DNA of 64,000 nucleotides from Rhodothermaceae bacterium Tc-Br11_B2g6_7 (GCA_001564055.1 LKNB01000002.1:1-64000), one strand, 5' to 3'; positions 16,733 through 26,346 are shown, counted from the first letter of the stretch. A program made the numbers and translations. Notes: a model not told the origin generated them from the letters alone.

Positions 16733-18523
16733 TTACGCGTCATCCCGGTCCCACAGTAGTGCCGCAGCGGTTGGGAAGTACACGTGTTGGTTTTGCACCA
16801 CGGGCGTTTCTCCATCGGGGGCAAACCGCGCCTCCTCGGTATGCCAGGTTACCCCTCCGGTGGGAGGCACGGGCAGGGTTTGATCACCGGAGAAGGCAAC
16901 AATCAGCCGGTCCGTTCCGCGCTCCACGCCGAGGGCGTCCGGTGATAGCACCGTGGCGGTAACGGGCCCCTCCAGCGTTTTCCGCAGGTTAAGGAGCGTC
17001 TGGTATAGCGTTAGCGTTTCGCGATGCGGAGCGGACGCACGTTCCTCCCAGTCCAGGATGCTGCGCCTGAAGGTCTGCTCGTCTTGCGGATCGGGGCCCG
17101 GTCCATCGAAGCCGGCCACGTGCCGCTGCTCCCCCTGGCGCCCTTCCGTCACTTGGCGCCCGAGCTCCTCGTGATGATCCGTGAAGAATTGGAAGGGGGT
17201 GGAAGCGGCCCATTCCTGACCCATGAAGAGGAGCGGGGTATGCGGCAAGAACAGGAGCAGCGCAGTAGCGGCGCGGTACGCCGCCAGCGTTGTTTCGTGA
17301 TGGAGGCGCTCGCCGTGCGGCCGGTTGCCCACCTGGTCGTGATTCTGAATGTAAAACACGCACTGCTGCGCGCGAATGCCGTCGGTAGAGGTGCCGCGGC
17401 GCGCGCCATCGGGGGCTTCCTTGCCGTCGTAGTACCAGCCGCGTTTGATCGTCTCGGCGAGGGCGGTGGCATCCAGGGCAGCGAATGGAGCGAAAATCCC
17501 CCGGTCCGGGCCGGCGGTGTGGGTACGAATGAGGTGGTTGAAGTCCTCAATCCACATGGCGTCGAGCCCATAGCCGCCGTCCGACCGCGGCTGTACCACC
17601 GTGTTCAGATTGCGGTCGTCTTCGGCAATGACCAACCGTTCGGGCCCCTCAACTGACGTAGCGAGCTGGCCAAGCTCCGCCAGAAAATGGGGATCGGAGT
17701 CGTCATAAATCGTCTGGATGGCGTCGAGTCGAAAGCCGTCGATGTGGTATTCTTCCAGCCAGTGCCGGGCATTTTGCAGGAAGAAGTCGCGGACGCCTGC
17801 CGCGTGGGCATCATCGAAGTTGATCGCCGCCCCCCACGGAGTCGTGTGATTATCCGTAAACATGGGCTGGAAGGCTGCCGCATAGGCACCATCGGGCCCG
17901 AGGTGGTTGTAGATGACATCGAGGTATACGGCCAGCCCTTTCTGATGGGCAGCATCGATCAGGCGGCGGAGGTCATCGGGCCGGCCATAGGCCCGTGAAG
18001 GGGCAAACAGCGCGGCATGGTCGTAGCCCCAGTTCCAGCGCCCGGGGAAGTCGGCCACGGGCAGAAGCTCAATCGCGGTGATGCCAAGCGAGACGAGGTG
18101 GTCCAGGCGCTGCCTGACGCCCTCATAGGTGCCCGCCTCGGTGAAGGTCCCGACGTGCAGCTCGTACAGCACCAGGTCCTCGTGGGGGATGCCGGCCCAG
18201 TTCTCGTCCGTCCACGCGAAAGATGTAGGGTCAATCACCTCCGACGGGCCGTGCACCCCATCGGGCTGAAAACGCGAAGCTGGGTCTGGAAACAGGGGCC
18301 CCTCGTTCAGATGGTAGCCGTAGCGCGTGCCAGGTGGGGCATCAGCGAGGAGGGCGGTAAAGTAGCCGTCGTCCAGGCGTTCGAGCGCGTGCGTTGTTGC
18401 CGTCCCGTTAGGGTTTGTCGTCAGGGTTACCTGCTGCGCGCCTGGTGCCCATACCGTGAAGCGGGTGCCTTCATCTTCAGGGATAGCGCCAAGGCGGGGG
18501 CGATTGTACGGAGTGGGGGGCAT
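16733..18523 (-). CDS. treZ: Malto-oligosyltrehalose trehalohydrolase
   Basis: This 596-residue GH13 subfamily 10 enzyme releases free trehalose from maltooligosyl trehalose in the cytosol. It has the N-terminal CBM48-like domain (FTVWAPGAQQVTL), the barrel with nucleophile D267 in GFRLDAIQTIYD, general acid E301 in VIAEDDRNL and the later QNHDQVGN motif. The start at 18523 (MPPTPYNRP) avoids overlap with malQ and leaves a 10-bp gap; a start at 18568 is possible. It is the second gene of a malQ-treZ operon. Its usual partner TreY, which makes maltooligosyl trehalose, is not in the window. Confidence 0.93.
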   Translation of the reverse strand: MPPTPYNRPRLGAIPEDEGTRFTVWAPGAQQVTLTTNPNGTATTHALERLDDGYFTALLADAPPGTRYGYHLNEGPLFPDPASRFQPDGVHGPSEVIDPTSFAWTDENWAGIPHEDLVLYELHVGTFTEAGTYEGVRQRLDHLVSLGITAIELLPVADFPGRWNWGYDHAALFAPSRAYGRPDDLRRLIDAAHQKGLAVYLDVIYNHLGPDGAYAAAFQPMFTDNHTTPWGAAINFDDAHAAGVRDFFLQNARHWLEEYHIDGFRLDAIQTIYDDSDPHFLAELGQLATSVEGPERLVIAEDDRNLNTVVQPRSDGGYGLDAMWIEDFNHLIRTHTAGPDRGIFAPFAALDATALAETIKRGWYYDGKEAPDGARRGTSTDGIRAQQCVFYIQNHDQVGNRPHGERLHHETTLAAYRAATALLLFLPHTPLLFMGQEWAASTPFQFFTDHHEELGRQVTEGRQGEQRHVAGFDGPGPDPQDEQTFRRSILDWEERASAPHRETLTLYQTLLNLRKTLEGPVTATVLSPDALGVERGTDRLIVAFSGDQTLPVPPTGGVTWHTEEARFAPDGETPVVQNQHVYFPTAAALLWDRDDA

Positions 18524-18533
18524 GGGGGCGGAA

Positions 18534-20075
18534 TCAGGTAAAGGGGGCAGTGGAGGTGCCACGGCCAAAGAGCCGCGTCTCTTGATGCAGACGGTCAGCT
18601 ACAGCATCGGTTAGCGCGCCGGGCTTCATGCGCCACGCCCAGTTTTCTCCGGAGTTGCCGGGCGTGTTCATGCGCGCGCTGCTGTCCAACTGCAGCAGGT
18701 CCTGCACCGGAAAGAGGGCCAGGTTAGCGCTGGACCGCATGACGCTTCGGATAAACGGCCAGGTCGTGGGGCTGTCTGCGTCCTCGAGGTCGAGGTAGGC
18801 GGTGGCATACGCCCGGGCGGCGGCTACTTTTTCCGCGTCTTGGGTGCTGTCCTCGGCGTGCCACCAGCCCAGCAGGGTATCGTTGTCGTGGGTTCCGGTG
18901 TAGGCCACCACATTTTTCTGGTAGTTATGAGGGAGGAAGATACTGTCCGTTCCCCCGCCAAAGGCAAACTGGAGGACGACCATACCGGGGAGGTCGAACT
19001 GTGCCATGAGGTCCCTCACGTCGTCGGTGATGATGCCCAGGTCCTCGGCCACGATGGGCAGATCGCCCAGGCGGTTGCGGACCGTCTGGAAAAAATGCGC
19101 GCCGGGTCCTTCCACCCAGCGTCCATTCTCGGCGGTCGGCTCGTGACTGGGAATCTCCCAATAGCCAGCAAACGCGCGGAAGTGATCAAGTCGTATCACA
19201 TCCATGCGTCGGAGCACCGACGCCAGCCGCCGGACCCACCAGTCGTAATCGGTGGCGCGTAGACGCTCCCAGCGGTACAGCGGATTGCCCCAGCGCTGGC
19301 CTGTTTCGCTAAAATAATCAGGGGGTACGCCTGCCACAACGGTGGCGTGTCCCTCCTCATCAAGGTGGAAAAGCTCTTGGTTGCTCCACACGTCGGCGCT
19401 ATCGTGGGCTACGTAGATGGGAAGATCGCCGAAGATCTGGACGTCCTGCGCGTGGCAATAGGCACGTAGCTTACGCCATTGCCGGTCGAACAGAAACTGG
19501 TTGAACTTGTGGTAGCGGAGCTCGTGGCCGTGCGAGGCGCGAAACGTTCGCAGCGCGTCTTCCTCCCGCTGAGCATAGGCTGGCGCCCAATCCGTCCAGG
19601 CAACCTCGTCGTGCGCGTGTTTCAGGGCCGTGTACAGCGCGTAGGATTCGAGCCAGGTCGTCTCTTCAGCGCAGTACTCGGAAAATGGCTCGCGGAGGCG
19701 AGGGGCTTTGCCGTTGTTGAAGGCTTTAAAAGCCCTCCGCAGCAGCTCTTCTTTTACCGCATGCGCCCGCTGAAAATCGACATGCTCGTGGGGCAACTGG
19801 GGGGCCTCCTTCAGGTCAGTTTTTGAAAGCAGCCCATCGTCTACGAGCAGCTCGGGGCTGATGAACGCGGGGTTCCCGGCGAAGGTGGAGGGGCTGGCGT
19901 ACGGTGAGGCACCATAACCAACGGGCCCGATGGGCAGGACCTGCCAGTAGCGCTGTTCGGTACGGGCAAGAAAATCGACGAACGTGCGGGCGGCGGGGCC
20001 TAAATCGCCGATGCCGAAGCGGGAAGGAAGGGAGCTAATGTGGCACAGAACGCCGCTGGACCGTGGAAGCTGCAT
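18534..20075 (-). CDS. malQ: 4-alpha-glucanotransferase (amylomaltase)
   Basis: This 513-residue GH77 enzyme disproportionates maltodextrins by moving glucan chains between acceptors and releasing glucose. It shows SGVLCHISSLPSRFGIGDLG at the N-terminus, the GxxPYASPSTFAGNP substrate loop, nucleophile D297 in IRLDHFRAF, E344 in IVAEDLG and the THDNDT motif. The ATG at 20075 is chosen because the family consensus begins a few residues later. It leads the malQ-treZ operon. The upstream 241 bp (20076-20316) contains an AT-rich TATATT stretch near 20100 on the minus strand that could be part of its promoter, and no gene I can support. Confidence 0.95.
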   Translation of the reverse strand: MQLPRSSGVLCHISSLPSRFGIGDLGPAARTFVDFLARTEQRYWQVLPIGPVGYGASPYASPSTFAGNPAFISPELLVDDGLLSKTDLKEAPQLPHEHVDFQRAHAVKEELLRRAFKAFNNGKAPRLREPFSEYCAEETTWLESYALYTALKHAHDEVAWTDWAPAYAQREEDALRTFRASHGHELRYHKFNQFLFDRQWRKLRAYCHAQDVQIFGDLPIYVAHDSADVWSNQELFHLDEEGHATVVAGVPPDYFSETGQRWGNPLYRWERLRATDYDWWVRRLASVLRRMDVIRLDHFRAFAGYWEIPSHEPTAENGRWVEGPGAHFFQTVRNRLGDLPIVAEDLGIITDDVRDLMAQFDLPGMVVLQFAFGGGTDSIFLPHNYQKNVVAYTGTHDNDTLLGWWHAEDSTQDAEKVAAARAYATAYLDLEDADSPTTWPFIRSVMRSSANLALFPVQDLLQLDSSARMNTPGNSGENWAWRMKPGALTDAVADRLHQETRLFGRGTSTAPFT

Positions 20076-20316
20076 GCGGGGAGGAGACTGTGGGAATATA
20101 AGTGAGTGGCCAAACAGCCTCCAGAAACAGACGGCCTGCCGATGGGGTCCGGAGCTTGCCATCGGGTCCGTGGGCATGTCCCACGGCGCGTCTCGGGTGA
20201 ATGAGCCCCATTCATCTCATGAAGCAGCGAGCGGCCGGCGTTGCTTCAACCATCCGGGGTTGCGGTAGACCGGGATGCTGTCGTTACCCTCGGGCTGATC
20301 GCACCGCCCCCTCATA

Positions 20317-22143
20317 TCATTTTTCGGTTGAAGACAACGATGAGGGCTCGGCCTGCGCCTCCGGTGGCGTGGGCTCCGTTGGCGTGGGCTCCGTTGGCTG
20401 TGTGCCGTTCTCATGGTTTACCGGCGTATCTTCGTCTGAAGCGTTGGTGGCACCAGCAGTAGGGTCTGCTTCCGGCTTTCCTGTGGCGAAGGCCTTCGCG
20501 GCAGCGCCGTCCAGCAAGTCGCTGGGAGCCCCTTCGTCCTTACGTGCCCGGAAGTACCGCTGAAACCGGCTGTGTAGGGTCTGCAGCAGGGCATCGGCCG
20601 CCGCATCAGGCATATCCACGATTTCAGGATAGGCGACCGACCCCGACCCCGCGGTGTCTACCGACAGCGACTTCAGCCCCAGGCGCCGCTGAAAAATGGA
20701 GGCTCGGTTCATGAATACCTGCATCTTGTCGAGCGGCACGGCAAAGATGTAGCGGCGAATCACACCGCGCCGGATGAACAGCATGTTGCCGGTGGTCGCG
20801 TACCCATGGTTGCGGTAGTGCAGGTACGCAAACAGCCCAAGGAAGGGGACCAGCCCGAGCCCCCACCAGGCGGTGCTCCAAAGCTGTGCCAGTGGAATCA
20901 CGATGGCCAGCAGCGCCACGGTGTACCGGACAAAGTGGCGCCGGATGGTGATGGGCGAGACTGAATGGAACGTTTCGGGTAGCGCGAGAGGACGGATGTT
21001 GCGGGCGATGGAAAGGAGCTCGTTACGCTGCGCGAACGGCACCACCACGTGATACCCCTGCTCGTCTACGTCGTAGCCCATCGTTTGGAGCTCCAGCCGA
21101 AACCATCCCCGGAGCTCCATGAAAGGGTTGGAGCGCAGGATGAGGGTCTGCACGCGCTTTAGGGGAATGGTGCCTTCCTGCAGCGTGAGGAGTCCATGCT
21201 TCCGCTGAAGCTTGTCGCCCTCCAGCCATAGCTTGAAGCCGTAATAACGAACAAACGTCGTGAGGATACCGGTGAGCCACGAGAGCACCGCCGCAGTGAA
21301 TACCACCAGGCTTCCGTACAGCCACGGCGATTCCGCGATTACCGTAGCTGCATCCTGGAGCGGCCCCCGAAATAGCAGGTCGGCCAGTTGCTCTGGGTCG
21401 AGCTGCAGGTATTGCGTGGCCGAGAGCAGTAGCACGATGAACAGAAGCGAAAACCGGTACGCGCCCATGAGCACGACGCGGAGTGGGGGCATGGTTAGCA
21501 GCGGCGTAGAGGACTCGTCCCCTTCGTTGGTGGGGGTCGCTTTGCCTTCCCCGGTGTCTGCAGCGTGGAGCGTTCCCGCCTGCAGCCCTTCCGGCGAGAG
21601 GGCCGGAGGTGGCGTGAGCGGGGCCGCAGCGCGTGCCTTGTTGCCTTGCCTGCCGCCCGTCTGCGCCAGGCTCGCCTGCATCTGCTCTGCCCGCTGAAAC
21701 TCGCGCACGATGCGCCGAATGGTATGCGCCTCCTTCAGGGATACATATTCCAGCTGGCCCTCTGAGGAGGTCGAGCCGGCGGTATCGAGCCGGACCTGCG
21801 CCATCCCCATCAGGCGGGGCAGCAGGGATTGCTGGATCTCGATATTTTGAATCCGGTCAACCGGGATGTTGCGCTTGCGCCGCGTGAGGACGCCGCTGTG
21901 GACCACAATCTCGTCATCCTCGATCCAATACCGAAAGCGCAGATAACGGATGATGATGAGCGGCACAGTAATCACCGCGTACATCAGCGCGAAGGTGAGC
22001 GTCAGGCGGGTCTCTCCAGCCGAGCCCCGGATAATGGTGGGGGCCAGCAGGAGCAGCAACGCCGGAAGGCTCCGCAAAAACTGCATCACCAGCGTAAGCG
22101 GATGCAGCGAACGGGGGGCCGAGAAGTCACTGAGCGAAGCCAT
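20317..22143 (-). CDS. Bacterial PH-domain membrane protein (YdbT-like)
   Basis: This 608-residue inner-membrane protein has three bPH2 (YdbS/YdbT-type) domains, each following a pair of hydrophobic segments. The repeats are recognised by RYWIEDDEIVVHSGVLTRR, KLWLEGDKLQRKHGLLTLQ and MLFIRRGVIRRYIF, each followed by 'vP(L)-x-(K/R)-(I/V)-Q' strands. A charged, Pro/Thr/Glu-rich tail (about 565-608) contains PTEPTPTEPTPPE, encoded by a short 15-bp tandem repeat. The start at 22143 fits the first hydrophobic segment. It is 43 bp downstream of a smaller PH-domain gene, the standard ydbS-ydbT arrangement. The biochemical role of this family is not established. Confidence 0.85.
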   Translation of the reverse strand: MASLSDFSAPRSLHPLTLVMQFLRSLPALLLLLAPTIIRGSAGETRLTLTFALMYAVITVPLIIIRYLRFRYWIEDDEIVVHSGVLTRRKRNIPVDRIQNIEIQQSLLPRLMGMAQVRLDTAGSTSSEGQLEYVSLKEAHTIRRIVREFQRAEQMQASLAQTGGRQGNKARAAAPLTPPPALSPEGLQAGTLHAADTGEGKATPTNEGDESSTPLLTMPPLRVVLMGAYRFSLLFIVLLLSATQYLQLDPEQLADLLFRGPLQDAATVIAESPWLYGSLVVFTAAVLSWLTGILTTFVRYYGFKLWLEGDKLQRKHGLLTLQEGTIPLKRVQTLILRSNPFMELRGWFRLELQTMGYDVDEQGYHVVVPFAQRNELLSIARNIRPLALPETFHSVSPITIRRHFVRYTVALLAIVIPLAQLWSTAWWGLGLVPFLGLFAYLHYRNHGYATTGNMLFIRRGVIRRYIFAVPLDKMQVFMNRASIFQRRLGLKSLSVDTAGSGSVAYPEIVDMPDAAADALLQTLHSRFQRYFRARKDEGAPSDLLDGAAAKAFATGKPEADPTAGATNASDEDTPVNHENGTQPTEPTPTEPTPPEAQAEPSSLSSTEK

Positions 22144-22186
22144 GCGCAAGGCCGTAAACGGAGGTCGAGACGCGAGACGTACCGGG

Positions 22187-22828
22187 TTACAGGGCGTCTT
22201 CGGTAATGTAGTTTCGGAGATCGTCCCTGAACTGCTCTGCTTCGGCATAATCCAGTCCCGGTACCACCACATCGGCACTGCGGGTGCCTGCGGTGTGCAC
22301 GATCAGCTTGCCAAGATCAAACTCGCGCTCAAGCACGTCCTGCGACACGTCCAGGTGTTGGATGCGGCGCAGGGGCACCACCGTGCGTACCCGGTTGAGG
22401 ATGCCCCGCTCCAGAAAAAGCTCTTCGTCCATCAGTGTAAACCGCCAGTATTTGTAGCGCAGTAGAGGAATGGCAATGGTGACCAGTGCGCCTAAGACCA
22501 GCACCACAGCGGTGTACGTCCCAACCGGAAAGAAGCGGTCAGCAGACGAGAAAATTTGTGTTATCTCGTATGCGCCAACGCCCAGAGCTACCACCGTCGT
22601 CAGGATGGCGTATTTAATCATCCAGACGCTCTTGGCCGAAGGATGAAGCTTGCGCATGTTATCATACGCCATTGGATCGGCGGGGGGCGCAGCAGCTCCT
22701 GTTGCTGCAGAGGCAGACGGTCCGGATTCGAACGAGGCGGCATCCGCTGTCGGCGCTGAGGATGGATTTGTAGGCGTGTCCAAGGCGTAGAAGGAGTCGG
22801 GCAACAAAGAGTCAGGAGATAAGACCAT
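22187..22828 (-). CDS. Bacterial PH-domain membrane protein (YdbS-like)
   Basis: This protein of 213 residues has a disordered Ala/Ser/Pro-rich N-terminal part (1-52), two transmembrane helices at about 70-118 and one bPH2 domain (YWRFTLMDEELFLERGILNR, then VVPLRRIQHLDVSQDVLEREF). It is the first gene of the two-gene PH-domain operon. A TGTAACACcGGCT element shared with the ECF sigma operon lies 60 bases before the start codon. The role is unknown; paired YdbS/YdbT proteins are thought to act in membrane or envelope stress functions. Confidence 0.83.
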   Translation of the reverse strand: MVLSPDSLLPDSFYALDTPTNPSSAPTADAASFESGPSASAATGAAAPPADPMAYDNMRKLHPSAKSVWMIKYAILTTVVALGVGAYEITQIFSSADRFFPVGTYTAVVLVLGALVTIAIPLLRYKYWRFTLMDEELFLERGILNRVRTVVPLRRIQHLDVSQDVLEREFDLGKLIVHTAGTRSADVVVPGLDYAEAEQFRDDLRNYITEDAL

Positions 22829-22888
22829 TGGAGCGCGTGAGGGTTCGCTGGAGCCGAGGCCTCACGGTGTGTGTCGCATCCGTGCGCA

Positions 22889-22901
22889 AGCCGGTGTTAC
22901 A
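22889..22901 (-). promoter_or_regulatory. TGTAACACcGGCT motif upstream of the PH-domain operon
   Basis: On the minus strand this element matches 12 of 13 positions of the element before the ECF sigma operon (16662-16674). It may be the -35 part of an ECF-dependent promoter that makes the PH-domain pair part of that sigma regulon. Confidence 0.3.
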
Positions 22902-23025
22902 CAAAGCCCGCCGCGCGATCCATCAAAACAAGAACCCTGCCACGGGAATACATGCGTAGCCAAGTCCTAATACTGGCGCTTCGTCAGGGGGCATCGTTGT
23001 CAACCGTATCCGCATCCTTTTTTCA

Positions 23026-23850
23026 ATGACGCATTCGACGCACACCATCAGTATTTTAGGCTGTGGCTGGCTGGGCCATCCGCTGGGCCGGCGGCTTGTG
23101 GAGGCCGGACACCAGGTGAACGGGTCGACGACGACGCCGGAAAAGATCAGCACGCTCCAGGTTGATGGCATCCGCCCTTACCTATTGCGCCTCACGCCGG
23201 AACTGGAGACCGCGGAGGCGGCCTCGTTTTTTGACGCCGATGTCCTCTTCCTCAACATCCCGCCCGACCGCACGGCCAACGATCCGGTAGCCCGCTACCG
23301 TACCCAGGTTCGCGCAGCCACAGAAGCTGCGGTGCAGTATGGCATCTCGTGGATCGTGTTTGTGAGCGCCACATCGGTGTATCCTTCTGCGGGGCAAGAG
23401 GTCGTTGAGGACGACGCGACACCCCATTCCGAACGGGCGCGGGTACTATTAGAGGCTGAGCGTGTGGTGCGGGAAAGTGGGTGCGACTATACGATTCTCC
23501 GCTACGCCGGGCTCATTGGCGGCGAGCGACACCCGGGCCGATTCCTGGCCGGGCGTACCCAGGTGGCTGGAGGCGACGCCCGGCTCAACCTCATCCATCA
23601 GACCGATGCGGTGGGGGTAGCGCAGGCTGTGCTGACACAAGAGGTGCGCAACGATATCTTTAACGTGTGCGCCCCTGAGCATCCACGGCGCGAACCGTTC
23701 TACCAGGCGGCTGCCAAAGCGGTAGGGCAACCTCCGCCCACTTTCGATGCAGCAACGCCGCGGCCAAACAAAGTAGTCAATATTGCACACCTGCAAGAGT
23801 GCGTGAACTACACGTTTGAATTCCCCAATCCCATGCAGGCCGTAACGTAA
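23026..23850 (+). CDS. NAD(P)-binding epimerase-like protein (YeeZ family)
   Basis: This 274-residue protein has an atypical Rossmann motif GCGWLGHPLG near residue 12, DVLFLNIPPDR, a VFVSATSVYP strand and an RYAGLIGGERHPGRFLAG stretch, as in YeeZ-type extended short-chain dehydrogenase relatives. The usual catalytic Tyr-x3-Lys is not evident, so it may bind NAD(P)(H) without classical epimerase chemistry. It is divergent from the PH-domain operon across 197 bp and precedes egtB by 119 bp on the same strand. Confidence 0.8.
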   Translation: MTHSTHTISILGCGWLGHPLGRRLVEAGHQVNGSTTTPEKISTLQVDGIRPYLLRLTPELETAEAASFFDADVLFLNIPPDRTANDPVARYRTQVRAATEAAVQYGISWIVFVSATSVYPSAGQEVVEDDATPHSERARVLLEAERVVRESGCDYTILRYAGLIGGERHPGRFLAGRTQVAGGDARLNLIHQTDAVGVAQAVLTQEVRNDIFNVCAPEHPRREPFYQAAAKAVGQPPPTFDAATPRPNKVVNIAHLQECVNYTFEFPNPMQAVT

Positions 23851-23969
23851 TGTGTTGCGGCTCGTTGGTGGTCGAATGCGACGAACATGTATACGCTTGA
23901 TTCCCTCTGTGTGTACTGCTATTGTCATGTAGTGCATATATCTCAAACTACTGCCTCAACGTGCAATCA

Positions 23970-25283
23970 ATGTCTGAAACAGCTACCCTGCAGGCTTCCC
24001 AAGACGTGCGCTCCACAGATACGGCAGCACCGACACTGCTGGATCGGTACCGCACGGTGCGAGGCTTTACGCGTGAACTGGCGGCCCCCCTGGCCCCAGA
24101 GGATATGGTCGTGCAAACCATGGACAACGTCAGTCCTACCAAGTGGCATCTGGCGCACGTGAGCTGGTTCTTCGAGACGTTTGTGCTTAAGGAGTACGAC
24201 CCCGCGTACACCCCGCTCAATGACGCGTATGCCTACCTGTTTAACTCCTACTACATCCAGGCGGGGGAGCGCCATTGCCGCGACCGCCGAGGGTACATTT
24301 CGCGCCCCACCGTGCAGGAGGTCATGGACTACCGGGCGTATGTCGACGACCACATGGCGAAGTTGCTCGACGGGCTGGAGCCCGAGGCGCGGCCCGAACT
24401 GGCGGGTGTCGTGGAAATCGGCTTACACCATGAGCAGCAGCATCAGGAACTGCTCGTGACGGATATCAAGCACGTATTTTCGGTGAACCCGCTGCGTCCG
24501 GCCTATCGCGACGTCAAAACCGGACCGGACACCCCGATCCCGCCGCTGGACTGGGTGCACTTCGATGAGGGCGTCGTGGAAATCGGGCATGACGGCAACG
24601 GGTTTTGCTACGACAACGAACTCCCGCGCCATCGGCATTATCAGCACGAGTTTCTGCTGGCCAACCGCCTTGTCACCAACGGTGATTACCTGGAGTTTAT
24701 CGAGGATGGCGGCTACGAGCGACCGGAGCTGTGGCTCTCCGCCGGTTGGGCGACCGTTCAAGAGCGAGAATGGAGCGAGCCGTTTTACTGGGAGCCGGAG
24801 GGGGACGATTGGGCGCTTTACACACTTGGTGGCATGCGGCCGGTAGATCCCCAGGAGCCCGTGTGTCACCTCACCTACTTCGAAGCTGACGCGTTTGCCC
24901 AATGGAAAGGGGCGCGGCTTCCGTTTGAGCAGGAGTGGGAGGTAGCGGCACGCACCTATCCGATGCAGGGTAACTTCGTCGACGAAGGCGCTTTTCACCC
25001 GGTCCGAACCGCGGGAATACAGAACGGCGATGGCCCGCTGCTACAGCTGTTTGGTGACGTCTGGGAGTGGACGCGCAGCCAATATCAGCCCTACCCTGGC
25101 TATGAACCGCTGCCAGGAGCTATTGGGGAATACAATGGCAAGTTTATGTGTAATCAGTTCGTCTTGCGTGGTGGGTCGTGTGCAACGTCGCAGTCCCACA
25201 TCCGCTCTACGTACCGCAACTTCTTCCATCCGGATGAAGCCTGGCAGTTCACCGGGCTCCGGCTGGCCAAGGATGTCCGGTAA
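23970..25283 (+). CDS. egtB: Ergothioneine biosynthesis sulfoxide synthase EgtB
   Basis: This 437-residue nonheme iron enzyme joins a thiol substrate to N-alpha-trimethylhistidine with O2, giving the sulfoxide precursor of ergothioneine. The N-terminal DinB-like domain supplies the iron ligands: H60 in KWHLAH and the H-x3-H-x-E motif H154-H158-E160 in HHEQQHQE. The C-terminal FGE-sulfatase (SUMF1) domain ends with GDVWEWTRSQY and VLRGGSCATS-x-SHIRSTYRNFF. The ATG at 23970 is chosen because the frame upstream has no family similarity. It is followed 40 bp later by egtD. No EgtC, EgtA or EgtE homologue is adjacent. Confidence 0.95.
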   Translation: MSETATLQASQDVRSTDTAAPTLLDRYRTVRGFTRELAAPLAPEDMVVQTMDNVSPTKWHLAHVSWFFETFVLKEYDPAYTPLNDAYAYLFNSYYIQAGERHCRDRRGYISRPTVQEVMDYRAYVDDHMAKLLDGLEPEARPELAGVVEIGLHHEQQHQELLVTDIKHVFSVNPLRPAYRDVKTGPDTPIPPLDWVHFDEGVVEIGHDGNGFCYDNELPRHRHYQHEFLLANRLVTNGDYLEFIEDGGYERPELWLSAGWATVQEREWSEPFYWEPEGDDWALYTLGGMRPVDPQEPVCHLTYFEADAFAQWKGARLPFEQEWEVAARTYPMQGNFVDEGAFHPVRTAGIQNGDGPLLQLFGDVWEWTRSQYQPYPGYEPLPGAIGEYNGKFMCNQFVLRGGSCATSQSHIRSTYRNFFHPDEAWQFTGLRLAKDVR

Positions 25284-25323
25284 CAGCGTTTTCCCGCACC
25301 TCTATCACGCACCACGCCCCCCT

Positions 25324-26322
25324 GTGAGTTCGACTGACGTACTACGCGAGGTTCAGCAAATTCCCGTCGAGGGCCGCTCGCCGCTACGGTTTTACGACTA
25401 TGCCCCGAACACCGGCTCCTTTGCGGAAGATGCGCGTGCCGGGCTTTCAGCCAGACCCAAGACCCTTCCGGCTAAATATTTCTATGATGCCCGTGGGTCG
25501 GCGCTATTCGATGACATCTGCCGGGTACCGGCATACTATCCTACCCGGACGGAACTGGAAATCATGCAAGTGCATGCCGGCGACATGGCGCTGGCGATAG
25601 GGGCGGGCGCACTCGTGGTAGAGTACGGCAGTGGGAGCAGCCTCAAGACTACGCGCTTGTTGGATGCCCTGGCCAATCCGGCAGCCTACGTGCCGGTTGA
25701 TATTTCGCGCGAGCATCTGCTCAATGCGGCAACGCGTATTGCGCGGGCCTATCCCTCGCTTCCCGTCCTCCCGATCTGCGCTGACTATACGGCGCCCTTT
25801 AACGTGCCGGACGTCCCGTGCGAACGACGCGTGGCGTATTACCCGGGGTCAACCATCGGCAATTTTGAGCCAGCGTCGGCCCGGGCGTTTCTTCGCGATA
25901 TGCGTACCGTTGTTGGAGAACACGGCGCGGCGCTCATCGGCGTTGACCTTCAAAAAGACCCGGCGGTGCTCCAAGCTGCCTATGATGACGAGGAAGGGGT
26001 CACCGCAGCGTTCAACAAAAACATACTGCATCGCATGGCTCGCGAACTGGACGCCGAGGTCGACCCCGGTGGCTTCTCGCACGAGGCCCGCTACAATGCC
26101 GAGCAGGGGCGGATAGAGATGCATCTGGTCAGCGACCGGGACCAAACCATCCGGGTTGGGGGGAGGGGATTTGCGCTCGCATCGGGCGAGAGTATTCACA
26201 CGGAGAACTCCTATAAGTATACCCTACACGGCTTTGAAGCACTCGCGGCAGCGGCCGGATGGACCGTCGCTGACGTATGGACGGACGAGAAGGCGTATTT
26301 TAGCGTGCAGTACCTTACCTGA
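25324..26322 (+). CDS. egtD: L-histidine N-alpha-methyltransferase EgtD
   Basis: This 332-residue SAM-dependent enzyme trimethylates histidine to hercynine, the first step of ergothioneine synthesis. It has the DUF2260/EgtD features: PKTLPAKYFYDARGSALFDDIC near the N-terminus, the SAM site VVEYGSGSSLKT, VDISREHL, YYPGSTIGNF and IGVDLQKD. A GTG at 25324 gives a length close to the family norm; an ATG at 25272, overlapping the end of egtB, would add 17 residues. It is translationally close to egtB and followed by a clear intrinsic terminator, so egtB-egtD form a closed unit. Confidence 0.95.
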   Translation: MSSTDVLREVQQIPVEGRSPLRFYDYAPNTGSFAEDARAGLSARPKTLPAKYFYDARGSALFDDICRVPAYYPTRTELEIMQVHAGDMALAIGAGALVVEYGSGSSLKTTRLLDALANPAAYVPVDISREHLLNAATRIARAYPSLPVLPICADYTAPFNVPDVPCERRVAYYPGSTIGNFEPASARAFLRDMRTVVGEHGAALIGVDLQKDPAVLQAAYDDEEGVTAAFNKNILHRMARELDAEVDPGGFSHEARYNAEQGRIEMHLVSDRDQTIRVGGRGFALASGESIHTENSYKYTLHGFEALAAAAGWTVADVWTDEKAYFSVQYLT

Positions 26323-26346
26323 TGCTTCAGCGCTCGGTTGCTGGAA

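Noticed and set aside
20365-20400. Short tandem repeat (15-bp unit, about two copies) as a CRISPR or satellite
   Set aside because: It encodes the PTEPTPTEPT tail of the PH-domain protein, has only two copies and no spacers.
20217-20414. 65-codon minus-strand frame upstream of malQ and overlapping the PH-domain gene end
   Set aside because: Only its last 32 residues look protein-like. The N-terminal part is a Arg-rich shadow of the PTEPT repeat, and no family is evident.
23970-26322. Generic sulfatase-modifying enzyme instead of EgtB
   Set aside because: The DinB iron-ligand motif in the N-terminal domain and adjacency to egtD make ergothioneine synthesis the better call.
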